A DNA stretch of 64,000 bases from Allium sativum (lineage: Eukaryota > Streptophyta > Magnoliopsida > Asparagales > Amaryllidaceae): assembly GCA_030737875.1 (NCBI GenBank), contig CM060915.1, positions 360,465,863-360,529,862 on the forward strand, in the 5' to 3' direction. The notes under the pieces were generated by a model. It saw nothing but the letters and a program-made list of their open reading frames with translations. It did not search any database and was not told the origin of the DNA. Made by a program: the position numbers and the translations under genes. Below are positions 22,615 to 33,617 of the stretch, in pieces (the stretch's first letter is position 1; the number at the start of each line of letters is the position of its first letter).

Positions 22615-24747
22615 GTCGGGATGAATGGTCATCTTCGAACAATGTGCATCATCAAGAATGGTCTTCTTCAAGTCCTCGTCTCGTGGTACACAAAGTCTAC
22701 CGTCCCTACGTAACCAACCCTTATCATCTAGGGTATACCTACTGAGATGGCTCGATGACTCCCCCCTTATGAGCTTCTCTACTAACTCAACCAACTGTAG
22801 CTCATCTCGTTGTGCCTCACCAATCCGTCCCAAAAGCGTAGGTATGACCTCTAAGGATGCTAGCAAACCAGGTACAAAGTCAATGGAAGGTCTAAAGTCA
22901 AACGTAGAGATGAACTCTAAGCTTCGCCATTCAACAAACAACGGACTCAAGGACAACCTTTTCCTACTTAAGGCGTCTGCCACCACGTTACCCTTTCCAG
23001 GGGTATATGCTATCTCGAAATCGTTGGACGCTAATAATTCCATCCACCTTTGCTGCCTTAAGTTCAAGTCCTTTTGAGAGAACAAGTATTTTAGCGATTT
23101 TTGGTCAGTGAACAATTCGAATTTCTCGCCAAGAAGATAATGGCGCCAAGACTTAAGCGCGAAAACAATAACGGCCAACTCTAGGTCATGCATAGGGTAA
23201 TTTCTCTCATGTACTCTCAACTGCCTTCCTCCATAGGCTATTACCCTTCCCTCTTGCATTAAGACTGTGCCTAGTCTTGTCCCACAAGCATCGGTATAAA
23301 CGGTAAGTGGCTTACTCCCATCTGGCAACACTAAGACTGGGGCTGTGGTCAAAGCTCTCTTTAAACGTTGGAACGCACCATCACAATCTACATCCCACGT
23401 AAAAACTATGTTCTTCGTCAAGCGTGTAAATGGGGCCGATATTTTTGCGAAGTCCTTGATAAACTTCCTATAGTAGCCGACTAACCCCAAGAAACTCCTC
23501 ACCTCAGTAGCATTTTTAGGGACCTCCCAATCTTGGATGGCCACCACCTTCGCGGGATCCACAGCTATCCCTTCTTTGGGAACCACGTGCCCTAAGAATC
23601 GCACTTCCTTCCTCCAAAAGTGACATTTAGAAAATTTAGCTTTAAGGTTATGTGCTCGAAGGGTCTCCAACACTTCCCTAAGATGTAGGGCATGCTCTTC
23701 CTCGCTCTTAGAAAAGACCAAGATGTCATCCACAAAGACCACCACAAATTTGTTAAGGTACTCCCTAAACACCCTACTCATCAAGTCAACAAAGTATGCG
23801 GGGGCGTTTGTCAAACCGAAGGGCATCACAAGCCATTCATAGAAACCGTCCGTAGTCCTAAAGGCAGTCTTGTCTATGCTATCCTCAGCCACTCTCAACT
23901 GATGGAAGCCAGTGGCTAAGTCCAACAGCGAAAACAATGAGGCGCCAACTAACTGATCGAAGATATCATCAATCCTCGGCAGTGGTTGCCTATTCTTCTT
24001 AGTAAGTTTATTAATTTCTCTGTAGTCCACACAAAGTCTAAGGGACCCATCCGCCTTCGTGGCAAATACTACTGGAGCACCCCACTCCGATATACTACGT
24101 TTTATGAACCCTTTCTCAAGCAACTCCCCTACTTGCTTATTGAGCTCCCTCCTCTCACGAGGAGCCATGTGGCGTACTGGCAGAGATACTGGTTTTGCAT
24201 TGACTAAAAGATAAATACGGAAGTCTATCTCACGTTTTGGGGGTAGACCCCTCACCTCATCGAAGACATCAAAATATTCACGGACTATACGAACAGAATA
24301 TAAATCATCATTGGATGCATCAAGTGACTCAAGATAACTAAGCATCACCGGTCCTCTAGGGTCACAAGAAATGTCAAGGGTCTTTCCAATACGAGTCAAC
24401 AGTTTTATTACCCTTCGTTCACAATCTAGGATGGCGCCATATAGGGCTAGCCAATCCATCCCTAGAATCAACCCATGGCCCAAGAAACCAAGCACAAAAG
24501 CATTACATTCAAAACCAATGCCTAAGATAGACAATCTCAAATCCCTATAGACCATGGATAAATGAGCCGACCGACCAATAGGATTTGAGACTACAATGGG
24601 ATCCACAACAAGGCTAGTATCTAAGTGCAATGTTTCAACTAATGATGTAGAGATAAGCGAATGTGATGTGCCAGAATCGAATAAATTACAGACAGGATGA
24701 TCAAACAGAAAAACTAAACTCTCAACGGAAATGTTTCTACCTCGTTA
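22600..24747 (-). pseudogene. pol: protease, RT, RNase H and integrase start (T2), 2-kb open frame
   Basis: The longest open frame in the window. Counting from 24630, ILGMDWL of the protease is near residue 56, RT spans about 125-330 with FVDD at 299-302, and RNase H about 415-550 ([27 protein letters not shown]). The protease active site FDSGTSHS lies just upstream in the same frame, which is open back to TAA at 24745-24747 (GAA in T1). RT, RNase H and protease motifs are all intact, so this is the best preserved enzyme core here, but it is cut off from Gag by a stop and from integrase by the 17-bp duplication. Confidence 0.92.
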
Positions 24748-25736
24748 TTGCAGCGGTGGGACCGCGAGAGCCTGGACCTGCTCCCTTGCCTGCCCTGGTG
24801 CCATGAGAGCCTGAAGCTGCCCTCTAGAAGTTCTTTTCCCTTGCTCCTGTTTCCTTGGGCAGTCCTTAACTTGGTGACCTGCCTCTCCACAGTGGAAACA
24901 GCCAGTCTTCTTCTTTTTCCTACAGTCTTTACTCAGATGGCCTGGTGTCCCACAATTAAAGCACTTCTTCTTTCCTTTGCCATTATTGTTCTTCCCGCCT
25001 TTCTTGTTTTGTTGTTGTTACTGCGGTTTCTTTTGATCCCCTTTCTTCTCGGGTGCCTTATTGGCATTGGCGCCTTTCTTCTCTTCATGCATAAGCGCCA
25101 TATCAACTAGCCTCTCGAAGGTGGCCCCCATAGGGATGTGGGTCATAGCTAACCCATGTAATGGCTCGTTCAAACCCTTAACAAATCTCAGGGCCTTCTT
25201 TTCGGGTGTATTCACCTAGTCCAAGCCAAATCTCGCCAACTGATTGAACTTGTTGACGTATTTTTCACTAATAGATTCCCTTGCTTCAATGCCAAAAATC
25301 TTTCCATATATAAATTCTCTTCAGCCCATGAGAGAAACTTTGCCTCAAACCTACGCCTGAAATCTGGCCATGTATCAACTGGACGCTCTCCATTAGTGAC
25401 CTCCCACCAAAATGAAGCTTCGTCCTTCATCAACCAAGAAGCCAATTGGACCTTCTTTCAATCGTCCAAATCGAAGATGCCAAACAGATCCTCCACTTCT
25501 TTCAACCAATTTCCAGCTTCAATGAACGTTTCAGTCCCACTAAAAGATTTTCCACCCATCGAATGAAATTCTTAACATATCTTGGAGAAACTATCTCCAC
25601 GCGGAGGAATGACTGGAGCTGGGTGAGGAGGAGGAGGAACGTTGGCCGGTCCCGCTGCAGCGGCCCTAGCCTCGAGATATTGACGAAACCAACCGGGTAC
25701 ATGAACACCCTCTGGTATCTCAGATGCTCCACACAT
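24748..25736 (-). pseudogene. gag (T2), start to zinc knuckles, with several lesions
   Basis: ATG at 25736-25734 opens MCGASEIPEG, followed by a Pro-rich segment, the Gag core (WLMKDEASFWWE, RPVDTWPDFRRRFEAKF) and two zinc knuckles, CFNCGTPGHLSKDC and CFHCGEAGHQVKDC. Breaks: TAA at 25572-25574, TGA at 25458-25460, a one-base insertion near 25285, TAG at 25216-25218 (TTG in T1) and TAA at 25018-25020 (CAA in T1). The start is chosen because it opens a Gag-like protein at a normal distance after the primer site. It would form the particle and bind RNA. Confidence 0.85.
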
Positions 25737-25930
25737 GCTGAAAAAGAAAAAGAAAGAGTTTCAAAACAACAGAAGCGAAAGAGAGATGTATGACTTGCAT
25801 GGATTATGCTCTTTAAAGTAATCTTTCCTTGAAAATAGCTTCTTTAAAAAAAGTTTTTGAAAATACTTTCTAGGAAAATAATACTTTTGAAAACACTTTT
25901 CAAAACTTTTTATCTGTTCTTGTAACCATA
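25737..25930 (-). other. 5' leader of T2 between primer site and gag
   Basis: A purine-rich leader, AAAG-rich in the sense direction, of about 190 bases. The packaging signal would be expected here, but I see no clear structure. Confidence 0.6.
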
Positions 25931-25942
25931 GCTCTGATACCA
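25931..25942 (-). promoter_or_regulatory. primer binding site, initiator-Met tRNA (T2)
   Basis: Minus strand TGGTATCAGAGC, complementary to the 3' end of plant initiator Met tRNA, two bases (CG) from the LTR end. It starts minus-strand DNA synthesis. It is a tRNA complement, not a tRNA gene. Confidence 0.95.
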
Positions 25943-25944
25943 CG

Positions 25945-27975
25945 TGTAACACCCCACTTCCATTAATGTCACTCACAAAGGGAATGCATCAATGTCCATG
26001 AAGCGTTATTGTTTGTATAGAACAGATAAATTACAAGAATAAATAAATAAAACAACACACCGGAAGATAAAACTTATTTTATTTCATCATAACTCAAAAC
26101 GAGTTTACATAAGTAGCTTCCAAAGCCATTACAACAGGATCTGCAGTCTTTTCCAAAAACTTCAAAGTACATAAAGAAGCAAATACTTAAATAACATAAA
26201 TGTATAAATCCCCACTGAGCATAAGCAAAGCCATAAATATGAGAGAGTCCCAAGCGATACATCTACTATCTTCAAGCAACTGAAAGAAATCGGCACTAAA
26301 CTGTAGTATTCCCTCCTTGCAAACATGAGGGGGAAGGGGGGAGAAGGAAGAAAAGAGGTGGAAAGAAAAAGGGGTCATACATAAAGTCTGGTGAGTACGA
26401 TAACTTTAATAATATAATTATCAAATTAACTAGGCTAAGGCATAAGCAGGAAAATAAGGAAATGACTGTGAACAATTGGGTAAGACAGAAAAAACGAGGA
26501 AATAAGATGAACCAAGATAACATTAAAGGCGCCCCTAATCACTACAAGATAATTATTACACTGCACCACCACTAGTCACCTTAAAGGTTGATCCCGCCTA
26601 CGGAACTTAATAATGATAATGGTAGTTTATTGTACCCCTAGCTACCTTCATAGGTGTCGTCTGCCCCTATCTCCACTAGGTGTACCCACTACGCCCACTC
26701 GATCGGCTTCCTAACTCATAGATACCCGTGTTGGCCCCACAGTGGGGTGTATCACTCCCCAAAGTGGCAACCCGATACAACCAAAAATGCACGGCTTATA
26801 TCTACATGATGCAACAACGTCTTACCTACCAGCCCGGGCCCACACACGCATATGAACCCGTTGGACTTGCGTTGCCACCGCTGACCCGTTTTGACCTCTT
26901 ACAATCAAATCCAGTATGCGCGTCCCGTCCTCGACTTGGGTCGAGCCCACAAAGACACTTAATGGTTTACTGGTTTGAAAAGGGCCCCCATGTATGACCC
27001 AAGCTTTCCACCTATGCTTGGCCCCCTCTAGGGTTTTTCCCACTTAACCCCATTCTTATTCATGTCTTCTTACAATTTTCAATATTGGTTAAAAGCATCT
27101 AATCGTATTTCATATGCCACCCAAGGCACCCACTTAACCCCCTCATGTCCCACTACATGTTTATCTGGTTAAGTGTTTCTTAATTCATTAAGACCGTAAC
27201 CTTGTAAAGACCTCCAACATTAGACTAGCATTTGTGGCAGCTGGATTTGCCGGGCGGGTCCGGGCAGTCTTACACCACAAACGAGCCTAACCTTGTGTCT
27301 TTACAACTGTTACGCATTTAATTTATGCCTAAGACCTCCCACATTAGACTGGCATTTGTGGCAGCTGGATTTGCCAGGCGGGTCCGGGCAGTCTTACACC
27401 ACAAACGAGTCTAACCTCGTGTCTTAGGCGATTAATTACACCTAATTAATTACCCCCAATTTGAATTAATTTCCCTATTCAAATTGCCAATCAATTACAA
27501 ACTTAACTATGTCCATAATTTACTCAATTATGTCCATCTATTTATGCTATATAAAATTATACCAATTAACATCACATTTTAGGCATTTATGACAATTCTC
27601 AATATTAAATATTTTAATATTATCCTATTGCCCTACGTTGTACGTTCGTTCATTTAACGTAAAATATACGTTAGACTCGAATAGTCTAACTTATGGAATA
27701 AAGAGAAAACATCACAACATGCATAGGATAAAAACTAGATCTAAACTTAAGGGGTGAACCTGCATGTGTGAATAAGGTTTTTCATCTAAAACTTGCATAG
27801 GCCAAAGTTACAAACTTGCATAAACTATGGATGTCATAGATCTAATCATAAGGTGTAAACTTGCATAGGTACTATTCACAAACTTGCATAAACTATGGAT
27901 GTCATAGATCTAATCATAAGGTGTAAACTTGCATAGGCAATGGTCACAAACTTACATTACATGATTCATACTCCA

Positions 27976-28008
<33 letters not shown>

Positions 28009-29144
28009 CTCGCATATGTGATTTATACAACATAGACTATGATGTAAACTTGCATCTAACTCACACATGTCATAGCCTAACTTTAGATCCAATTTACACA
28101 TAAAATAGATGTAATGAAACATGTAAGGTTGTATATTATTCTCACTAACTTGCATATAATTCATATCTAAATTAACATCTAAACTTGCATACATACATAT
28201 GATTTAACATATGAATCAGTTCTAACAACATAATCAAACTAGCATATGAAACATCATTATGAATTGATTGTGCATGAGCCAACAATTAACATAGATTTAC
28301 AACATGGATGATAACATCACAGCTTTACAACATAGATAATAACATCATAGATTTACAACATAGATAATAACATATGGTCAATGATTCACAACATAACCAT
28401 ATAATCCAAATCATAGCTCAATCCTATTAAATTGTTAATTATCTTATTAAAGAAATTGAACTCACAAAAAGAAGGTCTTGCATTCTGAAATCTGAGTTCT
28501 GAAATTGATTTAGCTCGCCTTTGTGGTAGATTCGTTATTGTTTAGATTAGAGTTGAATAGAACTGAATTGATTAGCTTTGATTTCCCTCTAGTTAGTGGC
28601 GGCAACTCTAGGTTATAAGATGACAGCATGACGGCCATGATTCAGATTTTTATTTGATTTTAGGGTTTGGGTCTACCCATGTTTATACAGAATTTCAATT
28701 TAATTATAGCCGTCGGATGATCTTAGGGTTAATCAAAACCACTCAGTCAGGATAGGCTGACACCTCAGCCCTAATGACTCAGCAAGGAGTCAGAAAGGAC
28801 TCAGCAATGAGTCACAATATGGATCAGATTGCACTAGAAAGCTGTGAAGGCTTTCTGCTCGGCCTGGGCGCACTTGGCAGGTGCGCCAGTGCCACTTTTG
28901 TACTGGCGCATTTCCCAAGTGCGCCAGTGCAATTATATATATATATTTTTCTTTTTGTTTTTCAGCCTAACTTCGTTCGTCCATATCTCCTTCATCCAGT
29001 ATCCGTTTTATGCAAACTCGGACTCTATCTCAACCAGAATTCCGAGACGAACACAATTGCACAACCCGTTTCCCGTAATTCTCACATCTGAGATTAATTA
29101 TTTAATTTAGTTAATTCGATTATTCAAAAATTCGGGGTGTTACA
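25945..29144 (-). mobile_element. T2 5' LTR, intact, 3200 bp
   Basis: TGTAACACCCC...GGGGTGTTACA, bounded by the primer site and by CTAAT. It carries three GC-rich U3 hairpins (28836-28856, 28865-28889, 28903-28927), a TATA-like element (28682-28687), the two-copy repeat (27211-27425) and AT microsatellites near 27976-28010. It is the reference copy for judging where S2 cut the 3' LTR. Confidence 0.95.
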
Positions 29145-31734
29145 CTAATCTAAACAATAACGAATCTAATGCAAAGGCGAGCTAAATCAATTTCAGAACT
29201 CAGATTTCAGAATGCAAGACCTTCTTTTTGTGAGTTCGATTTCTTTAATAAGATAATTAACAATTTAACTGGATTGAGCTATGATTTGGATTATATGTTT
29301 ATGTTGTGAATCATTGACCGTATGTTATTATCTATGTTGTAAATCTATGATCTATGTTGTAAAGCTACGATGTTATCATCTATGTTGTAAATCTATGTTA
29401 ATTGTTGGCTTATGTACAATCAATTCATAATGATGTTTCATATGCTGGTTTGGTTATGTTGTTGGAAATAATTCATATGTTAAATCATATGTATGTATGC
29501 AAGTTTAGATGTTAATTTAGATATGAATCATATGAAAGTTAGTGAGAATCATATACAACCTTACATGTTTCATGACACCTATTTTATGTAAGCTTGGATC
29601 TAAAGTTTAGGCCAAGACATGTGTGAGTTATATACTAGTATACAAAATTCTATATGCTAGTTTACATGTAAATCTTAATTTACATGATTTAGATGCAAGT
29701 TTACACCGTAGTTTATGTTGCATAAATTACATAAGCAAGTATATATGTTGGAGTATGAATCATGTAAAGTTTGTAACTATTGCCTATGCAAGTTTACACC
29801 TTATGATTAGATCTATGACATCCATAATTTATGCAAGTTTGTATATTTGACCTATGCAAGTTTTTGGATGACAAACCTTATTCATACATGCAAGTTCACC
29901 CCTTATGTTTACACCTAGTTTTTATTCCATGCATGTTGTGATGTTTTCTCTTTATTCCATAAGTTAGACTATTCGAGTCTAACGAATATTTCACGTTAAA
30001 GGAACGAATGTACAACATGGGGCAAGGGTATAATATTAAAAGATTTAATATTAAGAATTGGCATAATGCCTTAAATGTGATATTAATTGGTATAATTTTA
30101 CATACCATAAATAGATGGACATAATTGAGTCAATTATGGACATAGTTAAATTTGTAATTGATTGACAATTTGAATAGGGAAATTAATTCAAATTGGCGAT
30201 AATTAGTTATGTGTAATTAATTGCCTAAGCCACGAGGTTAGGCTCTTTCGTGGTGTTAGACTGCCCGGACCCGCCCGGCAAATCCAGCTGCCACAAATGC
30301 CAGTCTAATGTGGGAGGCCTTAGGCATAAATTAAATGCGTAACAGTTGTAAAGACACGAGGTTAGGCTCGTTTGTGGTGTAAGACTGCCCGGACCCGCCC
30401 GGCAAATCCAGCTACCACAAATTCCAGTCTAATGTGGGAGGTCTTTACAAGGTTACGGTCTTAATGAATTAAGAAACACTTAAACCAGATAAACATGTAG
30501 TGGGACATGAGGGGGTTAAGTGGGTGCCTTGGGTGGCATGTGGAATTTAGTGGGTGCCTTGGGTAGCACTTGAAATACGATTAGATGCACTTAACCAAGA
30601 TTGAAACATGTAAGAAGACATGAATAAGAATGGGGTTAAGTGGGGAAAAACCTTAGAGGGGACCAAGCATAGGTGGAAAGCTTGTGTCATAAATGGGGAC
30701 CCTTTTCAAACCAGTAACCCATTAAGTATCTTTGTGGGCTCGACCCAAGTGGAGGACGGGACACGCGTACTGGATTTGATTGTAAGAGGTCAAAACGGGT
30801 CCGCGGTGGCAACGCAAGTCCAACGGGTTCATATGCGTGTGTGGGCCCGGGCTGGTAGGTAAGACGTTGTTGCATCGTGTAGATATAAGCCGTGCATTTT
30901 TTTGGTTGTATCGGGTTGCCACTTTGGGGAGTGATACACCCCACTGTGGGGCCAGCATGGGTATCTACAAGTTAGGGAGCCAATCGTATAGGGGTAGTGG
31001 GTACACCTAGTGGAGATAGGTGCAGATGTCACCTATGGAGGTAGCTAGGGGTACACTAAACTACCATTATCATTATTAAGTTCTGTAGGCGGGATCAACC
31101 TTTAGGGTGAGTAGTAGTGGTGCAGTGTAGTAATTATCTTATAGTTTCTAGGTGCGCCTTTAACGTTATCTTGGTTCATCTTATTTCCTCGTTTTGTTCT
31201 GTCATACCCAATTATTCACAGTCATTTCCTTATTTTCCATCTTATGCCTTAACCTAGTTATTTTGATAATTATATTGTTAATGTTATCGCACTCGGCAGA
31301 CTTTATGTCTGACCCCATTTTTCTTTCCACCTCTTTTCTTCCTCCCCCCCTCAGTTTGCCAAGAGGGAATACTACAGCTTAGCGCCGATTTCTTTCAGTT
31401 GCTTGAAGATAGTAGATGTATCGCTTGGGACTCTCTCATCTTTATGGCTTTGCTTATGCTCAGTGGGGATTTATGCATTTATGTTATTTAAGTATTTGCT
31501 TCTTTATGTACTTTGAAGTTTTTGGAAAAGACTACTGATCCTATTTTAATGGTTTTGGAAACTACTTATGTAAACTCGTTTTGAGTTATGATGAAATAAA
31601 ATAAGTTTTATCTTCCGATGTGTTTTATTTATTTATTTATTCTTGTTATTTATCTGTTCTATACAAACAATAATGCTTCATGGACATTGACGCATTCCCT
31701 TTGTGAGTGACAATAATGGACATGGGGTGTTACA
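29145..31734 (+). mobile_element. T1 3' LTR, second part
   Basis: Begins with the CTAAT duplication and continues the LTR sequence left at 11035; the join matches T2 around 13640 in reverse. It holds the two-copy repeat at 30232-30443 and ends GGGGTGTTACA. Short ORFs are shared with the T2 LTRs and are not genes. Confidence 0.93.
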
Positions 31735-32195
31735 GATATCGTTTAACTGCTCAAACTGTTTTAAATGGTTTTACTCATACTAGTCCTATGATTGACCCGG
31801 AGTTTATTTTGTTTTGTTCTCCCTAAACTCTATGGTGCCCAATTTTGTACGGGCAGTTAAGTTGTTAGGTTTTTTTTATAGATATACTAGGAGAGCTGGA
31901 GCAGGAGGCTTCCAGATTATATAACTATTATTTATTTCCACTGTGATGTAAGTGTTATACTCAAATGACAAATTTTTATTTCCAAGTTATGTTGTATACT
32001 ATATTTTATTCGTTCCGCTGTGAGGTTCATGTTTGCTCTAATATTGTATGGTCTTCTTCTTCAATTATGATTTTCTATCTTATCTATTCTCACCCTCTAA
32101 CTTTTTTCTATTAACTATCCGATATTTTTGATGCTTGAATAGTCGACATTGATTTTATGTCGATAACCAGGATCGCGAAAACCTGGGTCGTTACA
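31735..32195 (+). mobile_element. A 5' LTR, last 461 bp
   Basis: U5 end with a decayed H2 hairpin (31781-31794), two TTCC-type sites near 31935 and 32010 (CGTTCCGCTGTGAGG), and the terminus CTGGGTCGTTACA. The earlier part of this LTR lies left of T1, off the window. Confidence 0.9.
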
Positions 32196-32196
32196 G

Positions 32197-32208
32197 TGGT
32201 ATCAGAGC
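32197..32208 (+). promoter_or_regulatory. primer binding site, initiator-Met tRNA (A)
   Basis: TGGTATCAGAGC, one base after the LTR end. Confidence 0.95.
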
Positions 32209-32255
32209 TAAATGTTAAGTGATTACCTTGGCTCTGTGGTGTGACTCAATAGAGA

Positions 32256-32274
32256 TAGGGTTAGCAATACCCTA
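32256..32274 (+). promoter_or_regulatory. leader hairpin TAGGGT/ACCCTA (A)
   Basis: 6-bp arms with a 7-base loop, about 50 bases after the primer site. Copies at 42464-42482 (B) and 57627-57645 (C) keep the arms while the loops differ. It has the position of a packaging or translation-leader structure. Role inferred. Confidence 0.6.
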
Positions 32275-32819
32275 GATTGAGTTTGAGTGTATATATATCA
32301 GCGCATATTTTTTGTTCAATATAAAATGATTTTATATTGTGGAGATTTATTGATTGAGTTGTTTATGGGTTCTGGTCAATCAGTTTGATCTACTGTATCG
32401 GTAGGGATTTATAAACACTTGAATACGATGAACCGCTACGGTATGTTTTGAAAAGAGGGTAAATGGAATAATTTTACCCAAATTATATTTTTATATAAAA
32501 GCATGATTAATATTTGAAGTATTATCATATATTGGATGTGTTGGTTGTATTATAATCAGATAAGATTATAACTGAACGGTTATGTAAATAACCAATCAAA
32601 ATTCGTATAAGTGTTACGAAATGAGTTAAATCTGAATTTAAATTAGAATTGAAATTAAAACTTCGGAAATTTGAATAAGTGTTTATAAATGGACTTGGAT
32701 TAAATATATGGAAAGCATTGGAAAGGATATTTTGAAATAATTTCAAAATAGAAATGATTAAGAAATGGTTTTGAAAAGTGATATAGTATTGAACTCACTT
32801 TGATAACTGGGAAATAATT

Positions 32820-32844
32820 CTGATGACGATGGCCACATCGTCAG
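32820..32844 (+). promoter_or_regulatory. conserved 25-bp inverted repeat in internal region (A)
   Basis: Begins CTGAT and ends TCAG. Equivalents of the same length are at 41886-41910 (B) and 58187-58211 (C), preceded in all three by AATAATT in the sense direction. Arms are strongest in A. Function unknown. Confidence 0.55.
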
Positions 32845-33300
32845 TGCCATTTTCAAGTTGCTAAGTGACAGATTACTACCAGGGATTTTGTTTTTGAATT
32901 GTTTTGTGAAAAGCAAGTTGTTTTGAGTCCTGAAAAGGGATATTTGGTTTTGGAAAAGCTAAAATGTTTAAAAATTCCCTGGGGAGACTGTTTGGATTGA
33001 AACAAATTAAATTAGAATTTGTAAAAGAAAATAGAAATAGAAATTGAATTGAAACCAGTTAAGGGGAAAATGAATTGAAATAGAAAATATCGAATTAGAT
33101 TAGATTGGAGATAATCCGAAATGAAATTGGACTGGTAAGTTAAGAAATGGAAACTGAGTTAAGAACAAAATTTGGCTTGGGTATAACCGAATGATTAGGA
33201 TGATATTAATATATGCAGAATTGGTAACAAATGGAAAGGATGTATTGATATGCACGACAAAAAAGTACAAGTTTATATTTAAATTGGGTTTGGTGATTTA

Positions 33301-33440
33301 TAAGCCGAACTGGCAAGCCGTTCAGCTGTTTGATTTTCTTTTACGTTGGAGAAGGCCCAGAGAGGCGAGTTGTAGTTGTATCAATTTAGCCGTACAAAGG
33401 AGACGCTGGCGAAATTTTTCGAAAATTTAAGGTGTTAGAA
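33301..33440 (+). other. module N inside the internal region of A
   Basis: Contains TTTGATTTTCTTTTACG, a GAGAGGCGA motif and CCGTACAAAGGAGACGCTGG. The same block is in LTR sequence at 55411-55547 (C), 37310-37425 and 44685-44805 (B), and 5380-5490 (S1). The A copy shares GACGCTGG with C, not the GTTATGGC of B and S1. Confidence 0.75.
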
Positions 33441-33582
33441 AATATTCATAATTTTTGAAAATTTTCGTAGGTAAGAATGAATTAATATTTTAATAGAAAA
33501 TAATTGGTACAGTGAAACTGAAATTTAAGAAGTAAACAAATAATTTTTACCCGGTTAATAGGGTTTGTTTTCTATCTTAGCA

Positions 33583-33617
33583 ATTTCGAGGACGAAATTA
33601 TTTTAAGGGGGGAAGAA
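33583..33617 (+). promoter_or_regulatory. palindromic box and polypurine tract (A)
   Basis: ATTTCGAGGACGAAAT (33583-33598) is identical to the T1 box; the PPT AAGGGGGGAAGAA (33605-33617) touches the LTR. Confidence 0.9.

Larger units (their letters stand above)
11036..29144 (-). mobile_element. T2: complete Tekay-type chromovirus, CTAAT duplication, contains S2
   Basis: Both ends are in the window: CTAAT at 11031-11035 and 29145-29149, with TG...CA termini. Reading on the minus strand: 5' LTR 29144-25945, primer site, gag, protease, RT, RNase H, integrase, chromodomain, PPT, 3' LTR 20775-20457 plus 13923-11036. Both LTRs are about 3.2 kb. Over the first 210 or so bases of their U5 ends I count about 15 differences (about 7%). 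It inserted into the T1 3' LTR and has fewer coding lesions than T1, as expected for the younger of a nested pair. Confidence 0.93.
1..31734 (+). mobile_element. T1: Tekay-type Ty3/gypsy chromovirus, 5' part off window, interrupted twice
   Basis: Gag end, protease, RT, RNase H, integrase and chromodomain follow in the Ty3/gypsy order, then a polypurine tract and the 3' LTR. The coding part is split by solo LTR S1 and the 3' LTR is split by element T2. The LTR ends TGTTACA, followed by GATAT (31735-31739), the expected right target duplication; the left copy is off the window. Sequence after the LTR is LTR of element A (31735 onward matches about 51790 onward), so T1 inserted into A. With nested elements removed, the 3' LTR is about 3.17 kb. 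The chromodomain and the conserved box before the PPT point to the Tekay/Del lineage. T1 is dead: many stops, one frameshift and a large insertion. Confidence 0.9.
32196..33617 (+). other. internal region of A, non-coding, 1.4 kb
   Basis: No ORF longer than 79 codons and no gag or pol motif. Features: hairpin TAGGGT/ACCCTA (32256-32274) after the primer site; inverted repeat TGACGATG/CATCGTCA inside 32820-32844; module N (33301-33440), which in C, B and S1 lies in the LTR; then the PPT. The first two are shared with B and C and are candidates for packaging or dimer signals. Confidence 0.8.

Noticed and set aside
25931..25942. tRNA-like sequence
   Set aside because: It is the 12-base complement of the initiator tRNA 3' end (primer site); no tRNA body is present.
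30620..30944. Recurring 70-80-codon ORFs in Tekay LTRs (also near 11911 and 26822)
   Set aside because: They recur because the LTR recurs; present on both strands, frames broken in some copies, no domain.
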